Shown one piece after another: positions 26,685-35,149 of a stretch of DNA of 64,000 bases. The notes below the pieces were generated by a model. That model saw nothing but the letters and a program-made list of their open reading frames with translations. It was not told the DNA's origin and ran no database searches. This stretch comes from Bog-756 sp963812525. Its GTDB lineage: Bacteria > Actinomycetota > Acidimicrobiia > Acidimicrobiales > RAAP-2. A program made the position numbers and the translations under genes. The stretch is from the NCBI GenBank assembly GCA_963812525.1, contig CAWEVL010000009.1:620001-684000 (forward strand), given 5' to 3'. Position 1 is the first letter of the stretch. The number at the start of each line of letters is the position of its first letter.

Positions 26685-26841
26685 CCCCGAGGTCCGTACC
26701 GGAGCGGGCTGCGGACCGGTCGGCGGAGCGGGGCCGGCAACCGAAGGGCGGCCGCCCTCCGGGCGGGGAGGTGCCCGCGAGGCCGTGGCACCCGTGGGGC
26801 CGCCGGCCCGGGGGCAACGTCCCACCGGCCGGCCGTTGACC

Positions 26842-26847
26842 TACCGT
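26842..26847 (+). promoter_or_regulatory. -10 element TACCGT, leaderless-type
   Basis: TACCGT ends 6 nt before the ATG at 26854 that opens a 23-codon ORF ahead of the SGNH gene. Confidence 0.35.
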
Positions 26848-26853
26848 GTCTCC

Positions 26854-26925
26854 ATGGCCCGGTCCGTCGCTCTGCCGAGAGATGGTGCGGGGAGGGTCGC
26901 GGCACCGGGTCGGCCACCGAGATGA
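26854..26925 (+). CDS. Possible leaderless 23-codon upstream ORF
   Basis: ATG 26854 sits 6 nt after TACCGT, so it would be at the 5' end of the transcript. It encodes a basic peptide beginning MARSVALPRDGAG, and its TGA overlaps the ATG of the SGNH gene (ATGA at 26922-26925). The position suggests translational coupling. The peptide sequence has no recognisable homologue and coding status is unproven. Confidence 0.35.
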   Translation: MARSVALPRDGAGRVAAPGRPPR

Positions 26926-27794
26926 GGGTCGCCCGAGGCGGCCGCCGTTGGCGCCGGAGGATGGCGGCATGGGGTCTGGTGGCCGGGCTGGCGCTGCTGG
27001 TCGTCCTCGGTGGGTTCCCGACCACACCGTCCGCCACGACTCGGGGAAGGCTGGCCATGGCGAAGCCGTCCCTCGCTCGACCCCGGACCGTCGTGTTGTA
27101 CGGGGACTCCCTCGCCAACCAGGCGGCCCCCTACTTCGTGAGAACCGTCGAGCGATTGCCGAACGTGAGCGTCCGGGTGAGCACGTGGGACGGAACCGCG
27201 CCCTGCGACTGGCTGCCCGACATGTTGGCCGAGGCGAGGACGGGCACCGTCTCGGTCGCCGTCATCGACTTCTCGGGCAACTCCATCACCCCGTGTATGA
27301 AGGGCGCGCCCTATACCAGTGCCGCCTACTACCTGAAGTACCTCGATGACGTGACGACCGCGGCATCCGCCTTTGTCCGGTCCGGCGCACGGGTCGTTCT
27401 CGTGGGCTCCCCCCAATCCTTCAAGCAGTACAAGCGCGGGGGCACCCAATGGAGTCGGTTGAACCGGGTCTTCGCCGGTATCGCCGGATCCGACCCGTCG
27501 GGCATTTCGTATGACGACGCCGGTCGTTCCGTGATGGTGGACGGTCACTTCGCGTGGTCCATGTCCTGCCGGCCGGACGAGCCTTGTCTGGACGAGCCGG
27601 TGCGGGGCGAGAACATCGTGCGAGCTCCCGACGGATTCCACTTCTGCCCCACGGGCCAGAAGGCGGTGGACGGCCGCGTTCCCCCGTGCCGGACCTATAT
27701 GTCCGGTGCATTCCGCTACGGCCTGGACATGGCCGAGGCGACACTGGGTCAACTCGACCGGTTGCCGTCACCGGTGGTCCGATCGGAAGTGTGA
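26922..27794 (+). CDS. Secreted or membrane-anchored SGNH-type hydrolase domain protein
   Basis: 290 residues with a strongly basic N-terminus (RGGRRWRRR) and one hydrophobic segment (about 14-33), giving a signal anchor. The outer domain shows SGNH/GDSL blocks: VVLYGDSLANQAAPYF (block I Ser), FSGNSITPC (block III Asn), and DGFHFCPTGQKAV (block V Asp-x-x-His). These domains are often carbohydrate or lipid esterases or acyltransferase partners such as the SGNH domain of OafA-type proteins. Cysteines near the active site could form disulfides outside the cell. The substrate is unknown; no acyltransferase-3 gene is adjacent. Confidence 0.75.
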   Translation: MRVARGGRRWRRRMAAWGLVAGLALLVVLGGFPTTPSATTRGRLAMAKPSLARPRTVVLYGDSLANQAAPYFVRTVERLPNVSVRVSTWDGTAPCDWLPDMLAEARTGTVSVAVIDFSGNSITPCMKGAPYTSAAYYLKYLDDVTTAASAFVRSGARVVLVGSPQSFKQYKRGGTQWSRLNRVFAGIAGSDPSGISYDDAGRSVMVDGHFAWSMSCRPDEPCLDEPVRGENIVRAPDGFHFCPTGQKAVDGRVPPCRTYMSGAFRYGLDMAEATLGQLDRLPSPVVRSEV

Positions 27795-28057
27795 ACGCCC
27801 ACTCGATCGACACCGGGTCGAAGATGGCACCGGCCGGGGTCCGTCGATCGGTCACCCTGCCCACCATGACCCAGCGCGGGCCGATGGTCAGGTCGCCCGG
27901 GACCCGCCCGACACCACGATTCGGGATCCGACGGGCCCCATCAGCTGCTCAGAACGGGCGGGCCAGAGCCGATCGTCCGCACGGCACCGGCTGACGGGCC
28001 ATCGCCCCGGGGCGATCGCCTCCGGCACACCGCCGGGGGCCGCGGTAGGTTCGCGAG
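27795..28057. other. Intergenic region before gpsA
   Basis: 263 bp between the SGNH gene and gpsA. Apart from the TAGGTT -10 element at 28046 no gene, repeat or structured element is evident. Confidence 0.4.
28046..28051 (+). promoter_or_regulatory. -10 element TAGGTT, leaderless-type
   Basis: TAGGTT ends 6 nt before GTG 28058, with no Shine-Dalgarno sequence between. Confidence 0.5.
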
Positions 28058-29047
28058 GTGCGGATCGCGGTACTCGGAGCCGGCTCGTGGGGGACCACGA
28101 TGGCCACCCTGGTGGCGCCGCGGCACGACACCGTCCTGTGGGCCCGCAACGCCGACGTCGCCAAGTCCATCAATGTCGACCACGCCAATGCCGCCTACCT
28201 GCCCGGCTTCGAACTGCCGACGGAGCTGGCGGCCACCGCCAGCCTGGAGGACGCCGTGTGCGACGCCGACCTCCTCATCATCGGCGTGCCCACCTCCGGC
28301 TTCCGCGCCGTGCTGGAGGCGGCCTCGTCGTGTATCCGGCCCTGGATCCCGGTGGTGAGCCTGTCCAAGGGACTCGAACGGGGCACGCACCTCCGCATGA
28401 CCGAAGTCATCAAGGAAGTGGTCCCCGGACATCCCGTCGCCGCCCTGACCGGACCCAACATCGCCACCGAGATCATGTCGGGCAAGGCCGCGGCTGCGGT
28501 CATCGCCACCGAGGACCTCGAGGTGGCCCGGGCCATCCAGAAGGTGGTCACCCGCGGGCTGTTCCGTGTGTACCTCAACGACGACGTGGTCGGCTGCGAG
28601 ATGGGCGGCGCCCTGAAGAACGTCATCGCCATCGCCGCCGGCATCGGCGAGGGGCTCGGGGTCGGCGACAACACGCGTGCCGCGGTGATGTCGCGAGGGC
28701 TGTCCGAGCTGGCCCGTCTGGGGATGGCCATGGGAGCCCAGCCCATCACGTTCGCCGGCCTGGCCGGCATGGGCGACCTCATCGCCACCTGCATGAGCCC
28801 CCACAGCCGGAACCGGAAGGTGGGCGAGCAGCTCGGCAAGGGCCGCCGGCTGGAGGACATCCTGGCCGAGATGCACATGGTGGCCGAAGGGGTGAAGACG
28901 GCCAGCGTGGCCCTCGAACTGGCCGATCGCCACCACCTCGACCTGCCCATCTGCAAGGTCATCGACAAGGTGGTCAAGGGGGAGATCGATCCCTCCGGTG
29001 CCTACTGGGGGCTCACCCCTGCGGGCCACGAGGACGAGCCGGGCTGA
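28058..29047 (+). CDS. gpsA: NAD(P)-dependent glycerol-3-phosphate dehydrogenase
   Basis: 329 residues. It reduces dihydroxyacetone phosphate to sn-glycerol-3-phosphate for phospholipid synthesis. Motifs: GAGSWGTTMATL at the N-terminus, SLSKGLERGTHLRM with the catalytic Lys region, ALTGPNIATEIMSGKAAA, the second Lys in CEMGGALKNVIAIAAGIGEGLGVGDNTRAA, and FAGLAGMGDLIATCMSPHSRNRKVG. Length is normal. It has its own leaderless-type promoter, and the last 46 bp overlap the convergent unknown gene. Confidence 0.95.
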   Translation: MRIAVLGAGSWGTTMATLVAPRHDTVLWARNADVAKSINVDHANAAYLPGFELPTELAATASLEDAVCDADLLIIGVPTSGFRAVLEAASSCIRPWIPVVSLSKGLERGTHLRMTEVIKEVVPGHPVAALTGPNIATEIMSGKAAAAVIATEDLEVARAIQKVVTRGLFRVYLNDDVVGCEMGGALKNVIAIAAGIGEGLGVGDNTRAAVMSRGLSELARLGMAMGAQPITFAGLAGMGDLIATCMSPHSRNRKVGEQLGKGRRLEDILAEMHMVAEGVKTASVALELADRHHLDLPICKVIDKVVKGEIDPSGAYWGLTPAGHEDEPG

Positions 29048-29685
29048 ACCGGGCCGGGCCCCACCGCCCGCTCGGCCGCTCCGTAGGCGAGGGCCGGATG
29101 GAAGTGCCAGTGGGCCAGCCGGCGTTCGATCTCCTCCCGGCCGGCCCCCGAGTCCGCCAGTCCATCGGCCAATCGCTGGGCCCGTCGCCTCATCTGCTCC
29201 GGCTCGGGCAGCCGTTGTTCGGCGGCCCAACGACGGTGGCTGGCCTGGAGGGAGGCGGGTAGTCGGCTGAGGTGGCGCAGTGGCAGCGGAGGGATGCGGG
29301 TGCGGACGGCCAGGGCGGCGGGGCCGTGGGGTCGGGCCAACTCGAAGGTGCACAGGCGCTGGAGGGCTCGTCGGAACGGTGCGTTCTTGCCCATCCGCTC
29401 ACCCAGGCCCAGTGACCGGGCCATCTCGACCAGGTCGAGATCGAGTCCGGCCGGATGCATCTCGAGGCCGTAGGACAGACGGCGGAGGAGCCAGGTCGTA
29501 CTGGGGCCGATGATCCCGAGCCAGTACAGCTCGACGTAGCGGGAGCAGGGATCGACGCCATGGGGGTCGGCCACGGGGTCGACCCACGGGACGATCCGTA
29601 GGCGGTGGTCGGCGCCGGGGGCGGCGACCGGGCGGCGACGGATGGGCAGGGACTGGGCAGGGGAGATGGCGGTGGGAGTGGGCAC
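29002..29685 (-). CDS. Conserved-looking protein of unknown function
   Basis: 227 residues from GTG 29685, chosen because GGAGG lies 5 nt upstream; longer in-frame starts lack this. The central part reads like a real soluble protein: SRYVELYWLGIIGPSTTWLLRRLSYGLE, then ARSLGLGERMGKNAPFRRALQRLCTFELA, PPLPLRHLSRLPASLQASHRRW and an Arg/Glu-rich helix near the end (RRRAQRLADGLAD). It resembles uncharacterised actinobacterial proteins with a GPSTxWLLRRL segment, but I cannot assign a family or function. It overlaps the 3' end of gpsA by 46 bp tail to tail. Confidence 0.7.
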   Translation of the reverse strand: MPTPTAISPAQSLPIRRRPVAAPGADHRLRIVPWVDPVADPHGVDPCSRYVELYWLGIIGPSTTWLLRRLSYGLEMHPAGLDLDLVEMARSLGLGERMGKNAPFRRALQRLCTFELARPHGPAALAVRTRIPPLPLRHLSRLPASLQASHRRWAAEQRLPEPEQMRRRAQRLADGLADSGAGREEIERRLAHWHFHPALAYGAAERAVGPGPVQPGSSSWPAGVSPQ

Positions 29686-29931
29686 GAGGTCCTCCGTGGT
29701 TGGTCGGGACGCCGCGACCTCACAGGATCGTCGGCGGGGATCGGTCCTCGTAGGCTCGCAACGCGACCTGTCCCCGAGCTTGCCGGCCACCTTGCCTTGC
29801 CGTCGTGACCCGTGCCGGGAGTTCGCCAGGCTCAGGGAGGATTCGCCGGTCACCCGTCAGGAAGCGGCGTTCGTCGGAGGCCATCCGTCGTACGTGGTCT
29901 ACACGGCGACCCTCTGACAGGATCGCAAGTA

Positions 29932-30468
29932 ATGCGGTACTTCACACGCGGCTGGCATTCCGGCGATCTGGATGACGATGAAGTCGATGCCGCCCGTACG
30001 GCGTACTGGGCTCGAATCACAGCCATCGAGGACCGTCTCCCAGAGCCGATCCTGCGCCTAGCCCGTCAGGTGAACCTGCACGATGGGATGATTGAGAAGA
30101 TCACCTGGGATGGGGCGGGCAAGGGCTTGGTACTCGACGTGGTGGTGTCGGCACTTGACCCTCCACACCAGGTGCAGACAGTGCGGATCGCCCTCGGGGG
30201 GGCGCTGATGGGCGAAAAGGGCATCGACACGCTTCGTGACGCAGCACGAGATCGCAATGCATCCAATCTCTACTGGGAGGTCGATGTCGATGACAGAGGT
30301 TGGTCGTCGGATGCACCGTTCATCCTTCGATTGCTGTTCTGGCCTCGTGATGAGCTCTCGATCGACTTCGCCGAGTTGACGCTTGACGTTGAAGACCGGA
30401 TTGATGAACGAGTCCGGTTGAGTCCGTTCTTCATCGAGACTGCCAACGACCATGTCGAAGGCGACTGA
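29932..30468 (+). CDS. Hypothetical protein of atypical base composition
   Basis: 178 residues from ATG 29932 (AGGA about 8 nt upstream); the extra 5' codons of the longer frame look non-coding. It begins MRYFTRGWHSGDLDDDEVDAARTAYWARI and is acidic and soluble, with alternating strands such as DVVVSALDPPHQVQTVRIALGG and DELSIDFAELTLDVEDRIDERV. The MxYFTxxxW start weakly recalls DUF4085 proteins, but this is not secure. Its codons use A/T third positions far more often than neighbours, suggesting recent acquisition, perhaps as an immunity or accessory gene. Confidence 0.65.
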   Translation: MRYFTRGWHSGDLDDDEVDAARTAYWARITAIEDRLPEPILRLARQVNLHDGMIEKITWDGAGKGLVLDVVVSALDPPHQVQTVRIALGGALMGEKGIDTLRDAARDRNASNLYWEVDVDDRGWSSDAPFILRLLFWPRDELSIDFAELTLDVEDRIDERVRLSPFFIETANDHVEGD

Positions 30469-30560
30469 TCCGGTAGTCCTGACCACGGAGTCGATGTCCC
30501 GTTGCCGCCATCCGGTCCTACCATGGCGGCATCGAAGTGGTGACCGGAGGAACCGGACCC

Positions 30561-31016
30561 TTGCCGAAGTGGACGCGACCCACGGCAATGTTGCCGATGG
30601 CGGCCGGCGTGGTGGCCGCCGCCCTCGCCGCCTGGTGGGCCACCGGGCTGCCTCCTTTCACCATCACCGCCTACGTGGCCGTCGGGCTTCCGGTGGCCGC
30701 CCTGCTGGCGGTCGTGGTAGGTCGATCCCTTGGCCTCGGCCACTCGATGGCGAATCCGGGGCGTGCCACCGTAACGCTGCGCTCGGTATTCCCTTGGTTG
30801 GTCCTCCTGGCGCTCGGTCTCGGGCTCGAGGCACTGGGGTTGGCGCTCGGAGGTCGGTCGGCAGGGGTCCCCACCCTCAGCACCGTGGTCGACCACGCCC
30901 TGGCCTGGCACGGGCTCCGCTTCGTCCTGTTCTGCGGATGGCTCGCCCTGGGTTGGGTACCGGCTCTCCGCTGGGCGTTCGGTGCCCCGGGTCGCGACAA
31001 CGCCGGAACTGCCTGA
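30561..31016 (+). CDS. Small multi-pass membrane protein, unknown function
   Basis: About 151 residues with four hydrophobic segments (AAGVVAAALAAWWATG, TAYVAVGLPVAALLAVVVG, FPWLVLLALGLGLEALGLAL, FVLFCGWLALGWVPALRW). TTG 30561 is preferred because GGAGGA lies 9 nt upstream; GTG 30537 is the in-frame alternative. It is the first of three small membrane-protein genes in a row (30561-32021), the next starting 1 bp after this stop, so they are probably co-transcribed. No family was recognised. Confidence 0.65.
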   Translation: MPKWTRPTAMLPMAAGVVAAALAAWWATGLPPFTITAYVAVGLPVAALLAVVVGRSLGLGHSMANPGRATVTLRSVFPWLVLLALGLGLEALGLALGGRSAGVPTLSTVVDHALAWHGLRFVLFCGWLALGWVPALRWAFGAPGRDNAGTA

Positions 31017-31017
31017 C

Positions 31018-31221
31018 ATGGCCGTCACCATCCTCTGGGTCACCCTGGTCTCTGCCGCCAGCGTCTGGGAGGTCGTGTGCCGCCGTTCGGGCGGGCGCTG
31101 GACCAGCCTCGCCGACCTCGGGGGCCGCCTGGGCGCCGGCCTCCCGGGCCGAATCGTCCTCATCGGCATCTGGGCGTTCGTGGGTTGGCACGTCTTCGCC
31201 CGCTACACGCTGCCGGGTTGA
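31018..31221 (+). CDS. Small two-helix membrane protein (DUF6186-like)
   Basis: 67 residues from ATG 31018, one base after the previous stop. The first membrane helix is at 3-16 (VTILWVTLVSAASVWEVV), followed by a basic loop (CRRSGGRWTSLADLGGRLG) and a second helix (IVLIGIWAFVGWHVF). Size and pattern resemble short actinobacterial membrane proteins annotated as DUF6186; that name is a tentative recollection. Function is unknown. Confidence 0.6.
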   Translation: MAVTILWVTLVSAASVWEVVCRRSGGRWTSLADLGGRLGAGLPGRIVLIGIWAFVGWHVFARYTLPG

Positions 31222-31274
31222 CGGATGCGGCCACGACCACCTCCCCTGAGCTGGGCACCCGTGGGTGGAGGCGA

Positions 31275-32021
31275 ATGACGGCGACCGTCTCACCCCTCGC
31301 CTACTGGTCGACGACCGCCCTGCTGGCGATGGGCTGCACCGCCCTCTGTGTGGGCGCACGTCGTCACCCCGGAGGATGGGTCGTGGGGGTTGCCCGGGTC
31401 ATCGGGCTCCTACTGGCGGCCGATGCCGTGAGCTACACCATCGCCCTGCTGATCGCCGGCCAGTGGTCGCCCAAGACCTCGCTCCCCCTGGCGCTCTGCA
31501 ACGTGGCGGTGGTGGTCGGTGCCATCGCCTGTTGGTGGCGCGTGGCACTGCTCGTCGAACTCACCTATTTCTGGGGCCTGGCCGGCACCTTGCAGGCGGT
31601 GATCACGCCCGATCTCTCGGTCGGCTTCCCGCACCTTGTCTTCTTCCAGTACCTGATCGGCCATCTCGGGATCGTGACGGCCGGACTCTTCCTGGTGGTC
31701 GGCGTGCGGATCGTGCCCCGGCCGTACAGCGTCGGGCGCGTATTCGCGATCACGTTGGCCTACGCGGCATTCGTCGGTCTCATCGACGTGCTGACCGGGG
31801 CCAACTATATGTTCCTGCGTCAGCCACCCGGTGAGTGGACGCTCCTCCGGCTGCTCGGCCCGTGGCCCTGGTATCTCCTGAGCGCATGTGGCGTGGCCCT
31901 GGTGCTGTTCACGCTGCTCGACCTTCCGTTCTGGTCGGGGCGTCGGAAGGATGCGGAATGCCGGACGGGGCGAGTAGGCGCCGCCCCCGGGGGCCCCACC
32001 ACGGCGGCCACCAGGCCATGA
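31275..32021 (+). CDS. TIGR02206 (YwaF) family integral membrane protein
   Basis: 248 residues, start ATG 31275 with GGAGG at about 31267. Six or so membrane segments and the family landmarks are visible: LPLALCNVAVVVGAI, ELTYFWGLAGTLQAVITPDLSVGFPHLVFFQYLIGHLGIV, and GANYMFLRQPP followed by LLGPWPWYL. These match TIGR02206/YwaF-type proteins, whose role is unknown. The stop overlaps an ATG at 32018, the first possible start for the downstream transporter region. Confidence 0.8.
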   Translation: MTATVSPLAYWSTTALLAMGCTALCVGARRHPGGWVVGVARVIGLLLAADAVSYTIALLIAGQWSPKTSLPLALCNVAVVVGAIACWWRVALLVELTYFWGLAGTLQAVITPDLSVGFPHLVFFQYLIGHLGIVTAGLFLVVGVRIVPRPYSVGRVFAITLAYAAFVGLIDVLTGANYMFLRQPPGEWTLLRLLGPWPWYLLSACGVALVLFTLLDLPFWSGRRKDAECRTGRVGAAPGGPTTAATRP

Positions 32022-32094
32022 CCGCGCCCCCGGTCCGGAGCCCCGGCCGGGCCCAGCGACCGCGCTGCGTCTGCACCGGTGGACCGACCGGAGC

Positions 32095-33351
32095 GTGGTG
32101 GCCGTGGCCTGGGCCGCCCTGGCCTCGGGATTCGGCCAATTCGGCGTGATCGCCGCACTGGGAGACGTGGCCCGCGACTTGGGGCGGGTGGTCCCCGGAG
32201 GGTCGATCACCGACCAGGTGGGTCTCTCGAGCACCGAACTCGGCATCGGGCTGGCCATCATCCGAATGGCGTCGCTGGCCAGTTTGCCGATCGTCGGACT
32301 GGCTGACCGGTTCGGGCGACGATCACTGCTTCTCGCCACCCTGTCCCTGGGCCTGGCCATGACCGTCATCGCCGCACTCAGCCCCGGCTACTGGTGGTTC
32401 GTGGTGATCTTTGCCTTGGGACGCCCCTTGCTCAGCTCGACGAACGTCCTCACCGAGGTCATCGCCGCCGAGCAGACCGATGCCCGGGACCGGGCAGCGG
32501 CCATCGCCCTGGTGGCGGCCGGCTACGGGGTCGGGGCGGGGTTGACGGCGGTCATCCACAGCCTGTCGTCCAGCGCGCTCGGCTTTCGTGGTCTCTTCGG
32601 CCTGGCCCTGGTCCCGTTGGCCCTGGTCCCCTTCCTCAGGCGGTGGATCGAGGAGCCGGACAGGTTTCGGGTCAGCGAGGCGGAGGCGGAGCGCCCCCGC
32701 CCCGTCCTGGGTCCCGTCGGGTCGCGGTTCCGGAGGCGCCTGGTCATCATGGCGCTGATCGGGTTCGCCACCTCGGTCATCACCGGTCCCGCCAACAGCT
32801 ACGTCTTTCTGTATGCCCAGAACGTGTTGCACCAGCGAGGGTACGTGACCGCCGCCATGGTCCTCGGTGCCGGCGTGGCCGGCCTGGCCGGCCTCCTCGC
32901 CGGCCGGTGGCTGGCCGACCATCTCGGCAGGCGACCCACTGGGGCGCTCGGGATGATCGGTCTGGCGGTCTTCGGGATGCTCGCCTATCAGGGTTCGAGT
33001 GCCGCCCTGGTCGTCGGCTACATCCTCGGGGTGATGGCAGGCTCGGTCTTCGCACCGGCGATCGGCGCCCTGCTGGCCGAGATATTCCCCACCTCGGTGC
33101 GGGCATCGGTGGCCGGGTGGTGGGTGGCGGCCGGGGTACTCGGCGCCGTGCTCGGGCTCGTGGTCTTCGGCGCTACCGCCGACATCGGCAGCCGGTTCGG
33201 CATCGCCGCCGTCCTCACCTTCGCTCCGGCGGCCCTCGTCGCGGGACTGTTCTGGATGGTGCCCGAGACACGGGGGCGAGAGCCCGAGGACCTGTGGCCG
33301 GACTCCCGGGCGCCGAGCGGTGACGATCTGGACGCTGGGCCGGCTCCGTAG
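32095..33351 (+). CDS. MFS transporter
   Basis: 418 residues from GTG 32095, with about 12 membrane helices, the major-facilitator motif LADRFGRRSLLLA between helices 2 and 3, and the repeated loop ADHLGRRPTGALG in the second half; the C-terminus VPETRGREPEDLW follows sugar-porter/metabolite-transporter convention. The start is doubtful. In-frame sequence continues upstream as LHRWTDRSVVAVAW without any ATG or GTG, while ATG 32018 (overlapping the previous stop) is in another frame. A lost base between 32018 and 32095 would restore a longer N-terminus. The substrate is unknown. Confidence 0.85.
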   Translation: MVAVAWAALASGFGQFGVIAALGDVARDLGRVVPGGSITDQVGLSSTELGIGLAIIRMASLASLPIVGLADRFGRRSLLLATLSLGLAMTVIAALSPGYWWFVVIFALGRPLLSSTNVLTEVIAAEQTDARDRAAAIALVAAGYGVGAGLTAVIHSLSSSALGFRGLFGLALVPLALVPFLRRWIEEPDRFRVSEAEAERPRPVLGPVGSRFRRRLVIMALIGFATSVITGPANSYVFLYAQNVLHQRGYVTAAMVLGAGVAGLAGLLAGRWLADHLGRRPTGALGMIGLAVFGMLAYQGSSAALVVGYILGVMAGSVFAPAIGALLAEIFPTSVRASVAGWWVAAGVLGAVLGLVVFGATADIGSRFGIAAVLTFAPAALVAGLFWMVPETRGREPEDLWPDSRAPSGDDLDAGPAP

Positions 33352-33577
33352 CTGCCCCTTGGTCGGTGGCGTCGTCGACGGACCGAGGAGCCGGGGGCAG
33401 TAGGCGGGGAGGTGGGTACCCCGGACCGGAACTTCGGCCACAGTCCGGCAGCCCGATACCGAACGCCGGTGTCCACCGAGCAGCCTCTGCCCCATGCCGG
33501 TTCCGCGGCTGACCGAGTCCATGCTCCAGGGTGCAAGACTTGGCGGTCCTTGGCCGAAAATCACCAGGCGGGACCCC
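33352..33577. other. Intergenic region upstream of hen1
   Basis: 226 bp with no convincing gene. It holds the left copy of the 25-bp direct repeat (33374-33398). A GCGGGA about 5 nt before TTG 33578 is the likely ribosome site of hen1. Confidence 0.4.
33374..33398 (+). repeat. Left direct repeat flanking the RNA-repair cassette
   Basis: GTCGACGGACCGAGGA followed by one variable base and CCGGGGGC. The same 25-bp string, with 24 identities, occurs in the same orientation at 37685-37709, beyond pnkp. Weaker similarity continues for about 20 bp to the right. Confidence 0.7.
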
Positions 33578-34978
33578 TTGCTCCTCACCATCTCAACTGA
33601 CCACCACCCAGCCACCGATCTGGGCTACCTCCTGCACAAGAACCCAGGGGGCCACCACACGGCGGACTTCGGCTTCGGGACCGGACACGTCATCTTCCCC
33701 GAAGCCACCGACGACCGATGCACCGCAGCCTTGGTGGTCGACATCGACCCGGTGGGGCTGGTCAGGGGGCGCAAGGGGTCGAAGGGCGGGGACTTCTCCC
33801 TCGCCCAGTACGTCAACGACCGCCCGTATGTGACCTCGTCATTCATGTCCGTGGTGCTGGGCAAGATGTTCTCGACCGCCATGAGTGGGAGGAGCAAGGA
33901 GCGCCCCGAGCTCGCCGAGACGGCCATTCCTCTCGTCGTGGGCCTGCCCGTCACCCCCTGTCGTGGAGGAGTCGAGGTGGCCAACCGCATCTTCGAACCT
34001 CTGGGCTACTCGGTGGTCGCAGAAGAGATCCCCCTCGACCCCCGGTTCCCGGAGTGGGGGGTGAGTCGTTACCTGGACCTCACGCTGTCCACCGAGGCCC
34101 CGCTCCAGCAGGTCCTCGAGCACCTCTTCGTGCTCCTTCCCGTGCTCGACGACCACAAGCACTACTGGGTGGGCAAGGAGGAGATCGACAAGCTCATGCG
34201 CCGAGGCGGTGACTGGCTGGCCAGCCACCCGGAGCGGGAGCTGATCACCCGGCGCTACCTGCGCCATGATCGACGGCTGACGGAAGAGGCCCTCGGTCGC
34301 CTCATGGAGGACGACCCGACCGACCCCGATGCCGCGGGAGCCGCCCACGATGCCGAAGAGGAGGCGGTCGAGAAGCCGATCAGCCTCAATCAACAGCGGA
34401 CTGAAGCCGTGGTCGCCGCAGTCCGGGCCAGTGGAGCCAGCCGAGTGCTCGACCTCGGCTGTGGGGCGGGCAATCTGCTACGGGTCCTCCTCAAGGAGCC
34501 GGGCCTGGAGCGGATGGTCGGCATCGACGTCTCCCACCATGCCCTCGAGATCGGCGCCCGCCGGCTGCACCTCGAGACCATGGCGCCCCGACAGCGGGCC
34601 CGTATCGACCTGCTCCAGGGCTCCCTTACCTACCGGGACCGCCGACTGGCGGGCTTTGACGCCGCCGTGGTCATGGAGGTCATCGAGCATCTGGAGCCCT
34701 CTCGCCTCGGAAGCTTCGAGCGGGCTGTGTTCACGAGCGCCCACCCCCAGACCGTGATCGTCACCACTCCCAACATCGAGTACAACAGCCGCTTCGAGTC
34801 GCTGCCCGCCGGACAGCTGCGTCACCGGGACCACCGGTTCGAGTGGACGCGAGCTGAGTTCGCCACCTGGTGTGACGAGGTGGCGGAGCGCAACGGCTAC
34901 CTCGTGGCCACCTCGGGCATCGGACCTGACGATGCCGAGGTCGGGAGCCCCACCCAGATGGCGGTGTTCAGCCGGTGA
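33578..34978 (+). CDS. hen1: 3' terminal RNA ribose 2'-O-methyltransferase Hen1
   Basis: 466 residues from TTG 33578, chosen because bacterial Hen1 proteins start with this LLTISTxHxPATDLGYLLHKNP sequence. The N-terminal domain (1 to about 270) is the bacterial-specific Hen1 domain that contacts Pnkp. The C-terminal methyltransferase has the SAM motif VLDLGCGAGNLLR (about 290), the metal-binding EVIEH (about 367-371), TTPNIEYN and the second His motif RHRDHRFEW. Known members 2'-O-methylate RNA ends during repair by Pnkp, protecting them from re-cleavage by ribotoxins. The TGA overlaps a GTG at 34975, the ancestral-style start of pnkp. Confidence 0.94.
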   Translation: MLLTISTDHHPATDLGYLLHKNPGGHHTADFGFGTGHVIFPEATDDRCTAALVVDIDPVGLVRGRKGSKGGDFSLAQYVNDRPYVTSSFMSVVLGKMFSTAMSGRSKERPELAETAIPLVVGLPVTPCRGGVEVANRIFEPLGYSVVAEEIPLDPRFPEWGVSRYLDLTLSTEAPLQQVLEHLFVLLPVLDDHKHYWVGKEEIDKLMRRGGDWLASHPERELITRRYLRHDRRLTEEALGRLMEDDPTDPDAAGAAHDAEEEAVEKPISLNQQRTEAVVAAVRASGASRVLDLGCGAGNLLRVLLKEPGLERMVGIDVSHHALEIGARRLHLETMAPRQRARIDLLQGSLTYRDRRLAGFDAAVVMEVIEHLEPSRLGSFERAVFTSAHPQTVIVTTPNIEYNSRFESLPAGQLRHRDHRFEWTRAEFATWCDEVAERNGYLVATSGIGPDDAEVGSPTQMAVFSR

Positions 34979-35149
34979 CCACCATCAAGATTCCTGCACT
35001 CTGCATGGTGGCCCTGGTCGGCGTGACCGGCTCGGCCATCGGACCTGACGATGCCGAGGTCGGGAGCCCCACCCAGATGGCGGTGTTCAGCCGGTGACCA
35101 CCATCAAGATTCCTGCACTCTGCGTGGTGGCCCTGGTCGGCGTAACCGG
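34912..35149 (+). repeat. 119-bp tandem duplication across the hen1-pnkp junction
   Basis: Unit 1 is 34912-35030 and unit 2 is 35031-35149. They differ at three positions (34917/35036, 35005/35124, 35025/35144). Each unit and the sequence just after unit 2 begin with CTCGG, so short-homology slippage could have made the duplication. A unit holds the last 22 codons of hen1, the GTGA stop-start overlap and the first 18-20 codons of pnkp. Confidence 0.95.
34975..35097 (+). CDS. Chimeric 40-codon ORF created by the duplication
   Basis: GTG 34975 overlaps the hen1 TGA. It encodes the first 20 residues of Pnkp (MTTIKIPALCMVALVGVTGS), ending inside the P-loop, then switches to the C-terminal Hen1 sequence (IGPDDAEVGSPTQMAVFSR). 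It stops at TGA 35095-35097, which overlaps the real pnkp GTG at 35094. Because 119 is not a multiple of three, the Hen1 tail is brought into the Pnkp start frame. It probably serves at most as a coupling ORF; function as a peptide is unproven. Confidence 0.5.
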   Translation: MTTIKIPALCMVALVGVTGSAIGPDDAEVGSPTQMAVFSR

